Made by a program: the position numbers and the translations under genes. The notes under the pieces are model-generated. The model saw only the letters and a program-made list of their open reading frames with translations. It did not search any database and was not told where the DNA came from. 50,335 nucleotides of DNA from assembly GCA_028866435.1 (NCBI GenBank), contig JAGWIC010000012.1:1-50335 (forward strand), in the 5' to 3' direction. Within the stretch, counting starts at the first letter, position 1. Each line of letters opens with the position of its first letter. Of the stretch, positions 32,407 through 41,873 are shown piece by piece. The DNA is from Lysobacteraceae bacterium. Its GTDB lineage: Bacteria > Pseudomonadota > Gammaproteobacteria > Xanthomonadales > Rhodanobacteraceae.

Positions 32407-32420
32407 TGACAACGTTGTCA
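32407..32420. promoter_or_regulatory. Perfect LacI-family operator palindrome
   Basis: TGACAACGTTGTCA, perfect 14-bp palindrome with central CG in the divergent nagP/glk intergenic region. Confidence 0.7.
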
Positions 32421-32516
32421 TCATAGTTGCAGACTCGGCCCCCTGACATAACGACACCCGCCGGCCGGCCATCACCGCAGGCCCGGGCGGGCTCAAGGCG
32501 AAAAGGGGAACGAGGC

Positions 32517-33632
32517 GTGGGCGAAGCGGGCAATCGGCAACAGGCAACGGTGTCGTCGGACACGCTGCTCGCGGGCACCCGATCGGCGGATCGGGCGGCG
32601 GCGTCTGCGGCGCCGCTGGATCAGCCCTTCCTGGCCGCCGATGTCGGCGGCACCCATGCGCGGATCGGGCTGGTCGTACGCAGCAGCGGCGGCGCCCAGC
32701 CGGTGCAGGTGCTGCATTACCACCGCTACATTTGCGCCGACTGGCCCGGCCTCGCCGCCATGCTGCAGGATTTTGTTGCCCAGTTGGGCGACACCGCGCA
32801 TGCCCCGGCGCAGGGCCGGATCCGGCACTGCGCGGTGGCCTGCGCCGGCTACGTGCTGGACGACGCCATCATCAACGAGAACCTGCCGTGGCCGGTGTCG
32901 ATCGGCGAGATCCGCGGTGGCCTCGGCATCCAGCGGCTGGCGGTGATCAACGACTTCGAGGCGGTGGCCTACGCCAGCCAGTTCATCGCCGTCGACGAAA
33001 CCCGCGCCATCATCGATGCGGCGCAGCCCGCCGCGCCGGGCCCGGTCCTGGTACTGGGGCCCGGCACCGGTCTCGGCGCCGCCGTGCTGTTTCCGGGCCA
33101 GCCGCGGGCGCAGGTGCTGGCGACCGAGGCCGGCCAGATCTCGCTGGCGCCGGGCAACGAGCGCGAGATCGAGATCCTGCGCCTGCTGCGGCGCGAGCGC
33201 GCGCACGTCTCGTTCGAGGACGCGCTGTCCGGGCCGGGCCTGCTCAAGCTCTATCGCGCGCTGTCCACGCTGCGCGGCAGCGACGCGCGCCAGCCGACCC
33301 CGGCCGCCGTCACCGGCGCGGCGCTGGCCGGCAGCGATGCGGCCGCGGTCGAAACGCTGCAGGTGTTCTGTGGCCTGCTCGGAAGCTTCGTCGGCGACCT
33401 GGCCCTGATCTACGGCGCCCGCGGCGGCGTCTACCTGGCGGGGGGCATCCTGCCGCAAATCCATTCGTTCCTGCAGACCAGCGCTTTCGCCGAACGCTAC
33501 TTCAACAAGGGCGTGATGCGCGCCTACCTGCAGCAAATTCCCGTTCGCCTGATCGAACACGGCCAGCTCGGCGTCGTTGGCGCCGCCGCCTGGTTCCTGG
33601 ACCAGGAACACGAGCAGGGACAGGGAGCATGA
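32517..33632 (+). CDS. Glucokinase family protein (probable GlcNAc/glucose kinase)
   Basis: FLAADVGGTHARIGLV, INDFEAVAYASQFI, LVLGPGTGLGAAVLFP, GGVYLAGGILPQI; GTG start at 32517 with AGGGGAACGAGG upstream. Confidence 0.9.
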   Translation: MGEAGNRQQATVSSDTLLAGTRSADRAAASAAPLDQPFLAADVGGTHARIGLVVRSSGGAQPVQVLHYHRYICADWPGLAAMLQDFVAQLGDTAHAPAQGRIRHCAVACAGYVLDDAIINENLPWPVSIGEIRGGLGIQRLAVINDFEAVAYASQFIAVDETRAIIDAAQPAAPGPVLVLGPGTGLGAAVLFPGQPRAQVLATEAGQISLAPGNEREIEILRLLRRERAHVSFEDALSGPGLLKLYRALSTLRGSDARQPTPAAVTGAALAGSDAAAVETLQVFCGLLGSFVGDLALIYGARGGVYLAGGILPQIHSFLQTSAFAERYFNKGVMRAYLQQIPVRLIEHGQLGVVGAAAWFLDQEHEQGQGA

Positions 33633-33791
33633 AACAGCCGCACCGGTGACACGGCACCAGGCCAACGGCGGTATCCGCTAAAGCAACAGAAACAGAAGCA
33701 GAAGCAAAAACAGCAGCAGAGCAGCCATCCACAGCCACGACCGTCATCTTGTCGGTCCAGATTCGAGTCAACCTCTGAGGGGAGGAACACC

Positions 33792-36701
33792 ATGAACAAT
33801 CGCAAGACTTTGCTTGCCGCCAGCATCATCGCCGCCTTGTGCCTGTCAGCTGCGGTGCATGCCCAGGACAACGGTCAGGCCACCGCCGGCAGCAGCCAGG
33901 CCAGCCATGCCAAATCCAAGGACAAGGTCACCCTGCTGAACACGGTGACCGTGACCGGCATCCGCAACAGCGAGCAGTTGTCGCTCGAAACCAAGCAGGC
34001 GGCTGCCTCGCACGTCGAGGTGGTGTCCGCCGTGGACATCGGCAAGCTGCCGGCGAAAAACGTCGCCGACACCATTGCCCAGTTGCCGGGCGTGAACATC
34101 GCCGACGCGGCCGGTGCCGAGGGCGGCTTCGACGAAGCCGATCGCGCAAGCATCCGCGGCAGCGCGCCATCGCTTGCGTTGACCACGGTCAACGGCCATG
34201 CGCTGGCCTCGGGCGACTGGTTCGTGGTCGGCGGCGGCGGTACCCGCAGCGTCAGCTACTCGATGCTGCCGTCGGAAGTGGTCAGCCAGGTGGTGGTGCA
34301 CAAGACCTCCGAGGCCAGCCTGCTCGAAGGCGGCGCGGCGGGGTCGATCGACATCATCACCCGCAAGCCGCTGGAATTCGGCAAGCCGCTTTCCGCCGAG
34401 GCCAGCGTGGGCGGCGTGTACGCCGCGCTGCCGAGCAGCACCAAGCCGCAGTTCAACGGCCTGGTCAACTGGAAAAACAGCGACAACACCTTTGGCGCGA
34501 TGATCCAGGGCTTCTATGAGGAGCGCGACCTGCAGCGCGAAGGCCAGGAAATGCTCGGCTATTCGTACATCCCGACCGGTTCGGCGCTGGCCACCCAGCT
34601 TGGCCTCGGCGCCGCCACGCCCGGCAGCAAGAGCACCGGCGTGTTCTATCCCAACCTGCCGGGCGCCGCGCTGTTCACGCAGACCCGCAAGCGCAAGGGC
34701 GGCTCGATCGATCTGCAGTGGAAGCCGCTCGACAACCTGACCCTGAACCTCGACGGCTTCTATTCGAAGATGGATGCCAGCGACTACAACCGCAACTACA
34801 TGCTGCGCACGCGCGACCAGTTGCCGGGCGACACGCTGACCGGCTACACGATCGCCGGGAACATCCTCACCAGCGCGGTGATCGCCCCGACGGCAGGGAA
34901 GCCGCAAGGCATCTACGACATGATCTCGCGCCCGGGCGAGAGCGAATCGAGCCAGTACCTCACGCTCGATGCCGACTGGCAGGCCAGCAGCCACCTCAAC
35001 TTCAAGTTCCAGGGCGGCACCACCAAGGGCACCGGCAACACGCCGACCCAGGACGTGATGGAAATGGATACGGGTATCGGCCAGGGCGCCAGCTACGCGA
35101 TGAACGGCCTGGGCAAGCCGCTCAACTGGAGCCTGGGCGGCACCAACAACGCGTTCAACCCGGCAACCACCGGGCTGGACTGGATCTTCGGCGAGCAGAA
35201 CGTCCACGTGATCGACAAGGAGCACTGGTTCCAGGCCGACGGTGAATACGACTTCGACGATGGCGCGCTGTCCTCGCTGCAGTTCGGCGTGCGCTACGCC
35301 AAGCACACGCACGACAGCCCCACCGATGTCGCGCAGGGCCCGAACTGGGCATCGGCGGTGCAGTTCGGGCCGAATTCCACCATCTACCCGGCCGCCGGCG
35401 GCAACTACCCCGGCAGCTTCGCCGGCGATGTCGGCGTGGGCCAGATGCCCTCCAACATCTGGTACTGGACGCCCGCCCAGCTGAAGGCGATGAACGACGC
35501 GTACGCCAACCGGGCAGTGACCGGCAACACCAGTTCGCGTTTCTATCCGAACGGCGTCTATTCCATGGACGAGAAAAACGGCGCGGCCTACCTGCAGGCC
35601 AACTTCTCCGGCGCCACCTGGGGCGGGAATGTCGGCCTGCGCTATGTCTCCACCGACGAGAACGTCGGCTACACCAGCCCGTCCATCCTGGAGTCCAGCT
35701 ATACCGGCCCGTACCTGAATTCGGCGTTCTACCCCGGCGGCTGGTACTACAACCACTACAAGACCCGTTACAGCAAGCTGCTGCCGAGCTTCAACCTCAG
35801 GGTCAACCTCAACGACGACGGCAGCCTGCTGGCCCGCTTCGCCGCCGCGCAGACGCTGACCCGCCAGGACTACGGCCAGCTGGCCGGCTTCGTCAGCCTC
35901 AACGACCCGCAGACCGCCGATGCGATGGGTTCGGGCAGCGGCCCCAACCCGTACCTGAAGCCGCTGGTCTCGACCAACTTCGACGCATCGCTGGAGTGGT
36001 ACTTCTCCAAGCGCGGCCTGCTTTCGGCCAGCGTGTACGAGATGGACATGAGCAACTACTACGACTACGGCGCGGTCACCCGCACCTACCTCAACAACCT
36101 CCTGACCTACAACGCGACGACCAACCCCTCGGGTACGCCGATCTACAGCAACTACCTGGTCAGCGTGCCGGTCAACGTCAACGGCACGCTCAAGGGGGTC
36201 GAGCTGAACTACGTCCAGCCGATCGGCGAGCACTTCGGCACCCAGGTCAACTACACCTACAGCAATGGCCACTCGTCCGGTGGTACCCACCTGTACAACA
36301 CCGACGGCACCCTGGCCAACAACGTGGCGGCGGGCGATCGTCCGCTGTTCGGTACCTCCAGGAGCACGGCCAACGTCTCGGCCTTCTACGAGGACAGCCA
36401 CTGGAACGCCCGCATCAACTACACCTACCGCTCCGCGTTCTACGACGGCATGATGGCCAACTCCGGCGCCGGCATGCCACTGCTGCCGTACTGGCAGGCC
36501 GGCACGGGTTACCTGTCGTTCTCGGCGGGCTACACCCTCAACGACCACGTGAGCTTCTCGTTCGACGCGATGAACCTCAACAACCCGACCCTGCGTTACT
36601 ACATCAAGGGTTCGCAGGCCGGCCTGGGCTTCGACAAGGCGCCGGAAGCGTTCTACGTGAACGGTCGCCAGTACTACTTCAACGTGAACTTCAAGCTGTA
36701 G
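33792..36701 (+). CDS. TonB-dependent receptor (chitooligosaccharide/GlcNAc-type by context)
   Basis: 969 aa; signal peptide, VTVTGIRNSEQLSLETKQAAASHVEVVSAVDIGKLPAKNVADTIAQLPGVNI plug domain, C-terminal aromatic YYFNVNFKL. Confidence 0.94.
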   Translation: MNNRKTLLAASIIAALCLSAAVHAQDNGQATAGSSQASHAKSKDKVTLLNTVTVTGIRNSEQLSLETKQAAASHVEVVSAVDIGKLPAKNVADTIAQLPGVNIADAAGAEGGFDEADRASIRGSAPSLALTTVNGHALASGDWFVVGGGGTRSVSYSMLPSEVVSQVVVHKTSEASLLEGGAAGSIDIITRKPLEFGKPLSAEASVGGVYAALPSSTKPQFNGLVNWKNSDNTFGAMIQGFYEERDLQREGQEMLGYSYIPTGSALATQLGLGAATPGSKSTGVFYPNLPGAALFTQTRKRKGGSIDLQWKPLDNLTLNLDGFYSKMDASDYNRNYMLRTRDQLPGDTLTGYTIAGNILTSAVIAPTAGKPQGIYDMISRPGESESSQYLTLDADWQASSHLNFKFQGGTTKGTGNTPTQDVMEMDTGIGQGASYAMNGLGKPLNWSLGGTNNAFNPATTGLDWIFGEQNVHVIDKEHWFQADGEYDFDDGALSSLQFGVRYAKHTHDSPTDVAQGPNWASAVQFGPNSTIYPAAGGNYPGSFAGDVGVGQMPSNIWYWTPAQLKAMNDAYANRAVTGNTSSRFYPNGVYSMDEKNGAAYLQANFSGATWGGNVGLRYVSTDENVGYTSPSILESSYTGPYLNSAFYPGGWYYNHYKTRYSKLLPSFNLRVNLNDDGSLLARFAAAQTLTRQDYGQLAGFVSLNDPQTADAMGSGSGPNPYLKPLVSTNFDASLEWYFSKRGLLSASVYEMDMSNYYDYGAVTRTYLNNLLTYNATTNPSGTPIYSNYLVSVPVNVNGTLKGVELNYVQPIGEHFGTQVNYTYSNGHSSGGTHLYNTDGTLANNVAAGDRPLFGTSRSTANVSAFYEDSHWNARINYTYRSAFYDGMMANSGAGMPLLPYWQAGTGYLSFSAGYTLNDHVSFSFDAMNLNNPTLRYYIKGSQAGLGFDKAPEAFYVNGRQYYFNVNFKL

Positions 36702-36753
36702 TCCACGGCGGCAACCCCTTGCGCCAGGGACGGCGCGCACACCTTACCCCTTC

Positions 36754-36787
36754 CGGGCCCGACCCCAGGTGTTCGGGCCCGCTTTTT
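36754..36787 (+). terminator. Intrinsic (Rho-independent) terminator
   Basis: CGGGCCCGA-CCCCAGGTGT-TCGGGCCCG-CTTTTT: 9-bp GC-rich perfect stem followed by T5. Confidence 0.85.
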
Positions 36788-36845
36788 ACGGCGCCGGGCA
36801 ACCGCCATGCATGGCATGATCCGACGCAGGCAACGGACAGAACCG

Positions 36846-39161
36846 ATGACTCGCCGACGCTCGTTCCCGCTGTGCTGCCTGCTGCTGTCCGCGTGGCTGC
36901 CGCTGCACGCCGCGCCGGCCGCCGGCACCCCTTCGCTGATTCCATGGCCGAGCCAGGTCGAGCTGGCCGATGGCGCGTTCAGCGTCGACCCGCACACGCC
37001 GATCGTGGTCCTCGACAACGATCCCGCCAGCCGCCGCACGGCGCACTGGCTGGCCGCGGAACTGGCATCCGTCCGCGGCCTGCGGCTGCCGGTGCGGCAT
37101 GGTGGCGCCGGAGCGGGCGCCATCGTCTTGCAGCGCGATCCGCAGGCGCCGGTGGACCATCGCGAGGGCTACGCGCTGGACGTCAGCGCCGATGGCATCC
37201 GCATCCGCGCGCGCGACGACGCCGGCCTGTTCTACGGCGCGGTGACCCTGTGGCAGCTGCTCACCCCCGACGCCAAACGCGGCACGGTGCGGGTACCGGC
37301 GCTGCACATCCGCGACCAGCCGCGCTTCGCCTGGCGCGGCCTGATGCTGGACTCGGCCCGGCACATGCAGTCGGTGGCCGAGATCGAGCAACTGCTCGAA
37401 CAGATGGCCGAGCACAAGCTCAACATGTTCCATTGGCATCTCACCGACGACCAGGGCTGGCGCATCCAGATCAGGCGCTATCCGAAGCTCACTTCGATCG
37501 GTGCCTGGCGCACCCCGCCGGACGCGGGGCACGACGGCGAGCCGAAGCGCTACGGCGGCTTCTACACGCAGGCGCAGATCCGCCGCATCGTCGCCTATGC
37601 CGCCGCGCGCCACATCACCGTGGTGCCCGAAATCGACATGCCCGGCCATGCGCAGGCGGCGGTGGCTGCCTATCCGTGGCTGGGCGTCACCGGGCAGCGG
37701 CCCGCGGTGTCGGTGGACTGGGGCGTCAACCCGTACCTGTACAACGTCGACGACGCCAGCTTCAGCTTCATCGAGCACGTGCTCGACGAGGTGATGGCGC
37801 TGTTTCCCTCCCGCTACATCCACCTCGGCGGCGACGAGGCGATCAAGGACCAGTGGCAAGCCTCGCCGGCGGTGCAGGCGAGGATGCGCGCGCTGGGCCT
37901 GAAGGACGCGGACGCGTTGCAGGGATGGTTCATCGATCGCGTCGGGCGCTACCTCGACGACCATGGCCGGCGCCTGGTCGGCTGGGACGAGATCCTCGAC
38001 GGCGGCGTGCCGGCCGATGCCACGGTGATGTCGTGGCGCGGCAGCAAGGGCGCGATCGAGGCGGCGCGGCTTGGCCACGACGTGGTGTTGTCGCCGGCGC
38101 CGCAGCTGTATTTCGACCAGCTGCAGAGCGACCAGGACGACGAGCCGGCCGGGCGCATGCCGGTCGAGAGCCTGGCCGCGGTGTATGCGTTCGAGCCGGT
38201 GCCGAAGCAACTCGATGCGGCGCAGGCGGCGCACGTGCTGGGCGCCCAGGCCAATGTGTGGACCGAGCACATGCCGAGCATGCGGCACGTCGAACATGCG
38301 GTGTTCCCGCGACTGGACGCGCTCAGCGAGGTCGACTGGTCGCCGGCCGCCGCACGCGACTGGAACAGCTTCAGCGCCCGCCTGCCGGCCCAGTTCGCGC
38401 GTTACCGCGCGCAGCACATCGGCTACGCCGACAGCGCGTTTGCGCCGCTCATGGCATTTGATCGCGATGCCGCGCTGATCAGCGGCAGCACGCGGCTCAC
38501 GCTGTCCGACCAGGCTGGCTTCGGCGCGCTGCACTACACGCTGGACGGCAGCGCACCCGGGTTGCGGTCGCCGCTGTACCAGGGGCCACTGACGGTGACG
38601 TTGCCGGTCACGGTGCGCGCAGTGAACCTCGCCGCCGACGGCAGCGTGCTGGCGGCGCCCCGGCGGTGGGTGCTGGACCGGCCCGGCCTGCTAAGCCTCA
38701 GCGGCAACGCGTTGCCCAATTGCCCGGGCAGCAATTTCCGCCTGCGCGTGCAGCCGATGCCGGACAGCACCTCGCTGGCGCCGGTCTACAGCGTCAACCT
38801 GTTCAACACCTGCCAGCTGTATCCGGTCACGCCGATGGATGGGGTGCGCGCGATCCATGTCGACGCGGTGCGGCTGCAGCGCAACTATGCGCTGGCGCAC
38901 GAGCAGAAGCTGGTGCAGTCGCGGCCCCGGCGCACCCCGTTCGGCGAGCTGGTGGTGCACCAGGATCGATGCGACGGGGTCGTGCTGGCCAGCATGGCGC
39001 TGCCCGATCCGGCCCGCAGCGCGCGCCGCTTCGCGCTGCACGCCACGTTGCCGGTGCAGCGCGGCCCGCACGCCCTGTGCCTGATCTACACCGCGCCGAT
39101 CGACGGGCCGCTGTATGCGCTGGCCCGGGTCAGCCTGCTCGCCGCCGGAGCCGCGCCATGA
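36846..39161 (+). CDS. Beta-N-acetylhexosaminidase, GH20
   Basis: RGLMLDSARHMQSVAEIEQLLEQMAEHKLNMFHWHLTDDQGWRIQIRRYPKLTSIGAWR, YIHLGGDEAIKDQW; an upstream ATG at 36807 is also possible. Confidence 0.95.
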   Translation: MTRRRSFPLCCLLLSAWLPLHAAPAAGTPSLIPWPSQVELADGAFSVDPHTPIVVLDNDPASRRTAHWLAAELASVRGLRLPVRHGGAGAGAIVLQRDPQAPVDHREGYALDVSADGIRIRARDDAGLFYGAVTLWQLLTPDAKRGTVRVPALHIRDQPRFAWRGLMLDSARHMQSVAEIEQLLEQMAEHKLNMFHWHLTDDQGWRIQIRRYPKLTSIGAWRTPPDAGHDGEPKRYGGFYTQAQIRRIVAYAAARHITVVPEIDMPGHAQAAVAAYPWLGVTGQRPAVSVDWGVNPYLYNVDDASFSFIEHVLDEVMALFPSRYIHLGGDEAIKDQWQASPAVQARMRALGLKDADALQGWFIDRVGRYLDDHGRRLVGWDEILDGGVPADATVMSWRGSKGAIEAARLGHDVVLSPAPQLYFDQLQSDQDDEPAGRMPVESLAAVYAFEPVPKQLDAAQAAHVLGAQANVWTEHMPSMRHVEHAVFPRLDALSEVDWSPAAARDWNSFSARLPAQFARYRAQHIGYADSAFAPLMAFDRDAALISGSTRLTLSDQAGFGALHYTLDGSAPGLRSPLYQGPLTVTLPVTVRAVNLAADGSVLAAPRRWVLDRPGLLSLSGNALPNCPGSNFRLRVQPMPDSTSLAPVYSVNLFNTCQLYPVTPMDGVRAIHVDAVRLQRNYALAHEQKLVQSRPRRTPFGELVVHQDRCDGVVLASMALPDPARSARRFALHATLPVQRGPHALCLIYTAPIDGPLYALARVSLLAAGAAP

Positions 39162-40231
39162 AGCCGCCGGCACAACGCCTGGCCTCGCTCGACGCCATGC
39201 GCGGCTGCACGGTGGCGGCGATGCTGCTGGTCAACGATCCGGGCGACTGGGGCCATGTCTACTGGCCGCTGGACCACTCGGCCTGGAACGGCTGCACGCC
39301 GACCGACCTGGTGTTCCCGTTTTTCCTGTTCGTGGTGGGCGTGTCGGTGGCGCTGGCGATCCTGCCGCGGCTGGAGCGCGGCGAGGCAACCGCGGCGCTG
39401 GCTCGCGCGGCGCTGTGGCGTGCCTTGCGCATCGTTGCCCTGGGCGTGGCGATCAACGTGCTGGCGGCGTTGCTGATGCCGCAGGCGCACCTGCGCTTTC
39501 CCGGCGTGCTGCAGCGCATCGGCGTGTGCTTCGCCGTGGTGGCGTGGCTGGCGATGCACACCCGGCCGCGCACGCAATGGGCGCTGGTCGTCGCCCTGCT
39601 GCTCGGTTACTGGGGCCTGTTGCTGCTGGGCGGTTCGCTGGCGCCATGGAGCAATATCGCAAGCCGCGTCGACAGCGCGGTGTTCGGCCGCTTCGTCTAC
39701 CTGATTGACCCGGCCAGCGGCCGCGGCCACGATCCCGAGGGCCTGCTCAGCACCTTGCCGTCGATCGCCACCACCCTGCTCGGTCTGCGCGCGGGCTGCT
39801 GGTTGCGCCGCGGCCGGCTCGGGCCGTTGTTGCTGGCCGGCCTGCTGTCGCTGTCGCTCGGCGCGCTGTGGTCGCCCTGGCTGCCATGGAACAAGAACCT
39901 GTGGACGCCCTCGTTCGTGCTGTGGACCGGCGGCTGGGCGATGCTGGCGTTGCTGGCATGCCACTGGCTGATCGACCGGCGCGGCTGGCCGGCGCTGGGG
40001 CGGCGCTTCGGCGTCAACGCGATCGCTGCCTACGCCGGTTCGGAACTGATGCAAATCCTGCTGCCGGCGTTCGGCTGGCAGCAACCGCTGTACCGGCACG
40101 GGCTGGCGGACTGGATGACGCCGCTGACCGGCCCCTGGCTGCCATCACTGACCTGGGCACTGCTGTTCGTCGCGCTGTGGTGGCTGATCGTCGCCGCGAT
40201 GGATCGCCGCCGCTGCTACCTGAAACTGTGA
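39158..40231 (+). CDS. nagX: NagX/HGSNAT-like inner-membrane acyltransferase family protein (DUF5009-like)
   Basis: RLASLDAMRGCTVAAMLLVNDPGDWGHVYWPLDHSAWNGCTPTDLVFPFFLFVVGVSVALA; ATGA overlap with the GH20 gene. Confidence 0.88.
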   Translation: MKPPAQRLASLDAMRGCTVAAMLLVNDPGDWGHVYWPLDHSAWNGCTPTDLVFPFFLFVVGVSVALAILPRLERGEATAALARAALWRALRIVALGVAINVLAALLMPQAHLRFPGVLQRIGVCFAVVAWLAMHTRPRTQWALVVALLLGYWGLLLLGGSLAPWSNIASRVDSAVFGRFVYLIDPASGRGHDPEGLLSTLPSIATTLLGLRAGCWLRRGRLGPLLLAGLLSLSLGALWSPWLPWNKNLWTPSFVLWTGGWAMLALLACHWLIDRRGWPALGRRFGVNAIAAYAGSELMQILLPAFGWQQPLYRHGLADWMTPLTGPWLPSLTWALLFVALWWLIVAAMDRRRCYLKL

Positions 40232-40318
40232 GAGACCGCCGGCGCGCCGTGCGCCTGCCGCAACCGCGCCATCCCGGCAACGCGCCGGGGCCCACCCGAA
40301 TTCGATCCCGAGGTCCGC

Positions 40319-41350
40319 ATGATTGCCAGTGACACCCTGATGTACCGCGAGGCGCACGAGGCCGCCGACGTGGTGGCGCGGCAGCTTGCCGCCAACGAGG
40401 CCACCATCAACGCGCTGGCGCAATCGCTGCGCGCCGATCCGCCGCGCTTCATCGTCACCTGCGCGCGCGGCAGCTCCGACCACGCCGCGGCGTACGCGAA
40501 ATACGTCTTCGAGACCCAGCTCGGCATCGTCACCGCGTCCGCCTCGCCCTCGGTCACCTCGGTGTACGCGGCCGAGCAGCAGTGGCAGGGGGCGTTGTTC
40601 GTCGCCATCTCGCAGTCGGGCAAGAGCCCGGACCTGCTGCGCAATGCGCAGGCGGCCAAGCTGGCGGGGGCGCGGGTGGTCGCGCTGGTCAATGTGGAGA
40701 CCTCGCCGCTGGCCGAACTGGCCGATACGGTGATTCCGCTGCACGCCGGCGCGGAGCGCAGCGTGGCGGCGACCAAGAGCTATATCGCCGCGCTGGCCGC
40801 GGTGCTGCACCTGTGCGCGCGCTGGCGCGGCGACGCGCTGCTGGGCGAGGCCCTGCAACGCCTGCCCGATGCGCTGCGCGCGGGCTGGGCGGCGGACTGG
40901 TCGGTGCTGAGCGAAGGCCTGGTCGGCGCCCACAACCTGTTCGTCGTCGGTCGCGGCTTCGGCCTCGGCATCGCGCTGGAAGCGGCATTGAAGTTCAAGG
41001 AAACCTGCGGCCTGCACGCCGAGGCGTTCAGCGCCGCCGAGGTCAAGCACGGCCCGATGGCGCTGGTCGGTGCCGATTTCCCGGTGCTGTGCTTCGCCCA
41101 GGACGACGACACCCTCGACGGCACGCTGGCGGTGGCCGAGGAGTTCCGCCGGCGCGGTGCGCAGGTCTGGGTGGCCGCCTCCGGCAGCCAGGGGCCGGGC
41201 ACTTTGCCGGTTCGCGGCGGCCTGCCGCCGATCTGCACGCCGCTGCTGATGATCCAGAGCTTCTACCGCGCCGCCAGTGAGCTGGCGCTGCGGCGCGGCT
41301 TCAATCCCGACCTGCCGCCGCACCTCAACAAGGTCACCGAAACCGTCTGA
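40319..41350 (+). CDS. SIS-domain glucosamine-6-phosphate deaminase NagB-II type
   Basis: IVTCARGSSDHAAAYAKYVFE, SQSGKSPDLL, ERSVAATKSYIAALAAVL, VGRGFGLGIALEAALKFKETCGLHAEAFSAAEVKHGPMALV. Confidence 0.92.
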   Translation: MIASDTLMYREAHEAADVVARQLAANEATINALAQSLRADPPRFIVTCARGSSDHAAAYAKYVFETQLGIVTASASPSVTSVYAAEQQWQGALFVAISQSGKSPDLLRNAQAAKLAGARVVALVNVETSPLAELADTVIPLHAGAERSVAATKSYIAALAAVLHLCARWRGDALLGEALQRLPDALRAGWAADWSVLSEGLVGAHNLFVVGRGFGLGIALEAALKFKETCGLHAEAFSAAEVKHGPMALVGADFPVLCFAQDDDTLDGTLAVAEEFRRRGAQVWVAASGSQGPGTLPVRGGLPPICTPLLMIQSFYRAASELALRRGFNPDLPPHLNKVTETV

Positions 41351-41357
41351 CGCGCGT

Positions 41358-41461
41358 GTAGGAGCGCAGGCAAGCACGGGTGACATCTGTAGGAGCGCAC
41401 CCTGTGCGCGATGCATTTCGCCATATCCGGCAAGAGCATCGCGCACAGGGTGCGCTCCTAC
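41358..41461. repeat. REP/BIME element, family B copy 2, preceded by a truncated half-element
   Basis: Partial GTAGGAGCGCA at 41358 and full GTAGGAGCGCACCCTGTGCGCGATGC ... GCATCGCGCACAGGGTGCGCTCCTAC at 41389-41461. Confidence 0.88.
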
Positions 41462-41527
41462 AGTAATTGGCGCGGCCACCGGGGCCACAAGGATTGCCCA
41501 AATAGCCACCCGAAGCTACAGTAGCGC

Positions 41528-41731
41528 GGTTCAGGTGTTCCGTCGGCCGCGTGCCGACGGGATGAAACGGGAAGCCGGTGCGCGGTGTTCATCACTGCAA
41601 GGCCGGCGCTGCCCCCGCAACGGTAAGCGAAGTCAACGATCGGCAACTGCCACTGTGCCAGAGCACGGGAAGGCGCCGGTCGCGGCAGGCGGAACACCGC
41701 CGGCCATTCGCCAGCCCGGAGACCGGCCTGA
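41528..41731 (+). ncRNA. Cobalamin riboswitch
   Basis: Ordered motifs TTCAGGTG ... GGGATGAAACGGGAAGCCGGTG ... GCTGCCCCCGCAACGGTAAG ... CACTGTGC ... GGGAAGGCGCCGG ... GCCCGGAGACCGGCCTGAA; upstream of btuB. Confidence 0.93.
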
Positions 41732-41873
41732 ACGCTTCCTGGTGGCTCGCGGTGGGCGAGGCCGAACCACGTGCGTGGCGTGTCCGCCTGCCCGTCGTTT
41801 CGTCTTCCCCCTGCGCGCTGCCAGCACATCGACCACATGAGCCGTGCGCGGGCGCGCGGCCGAGGACGCAACA

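Noticed and set aside
33846-36740. 964-aa minus-strand ORF opposite the TonB-dependent receptor
   Set aside because: Shadow ORF; biased composition without domain motifs.
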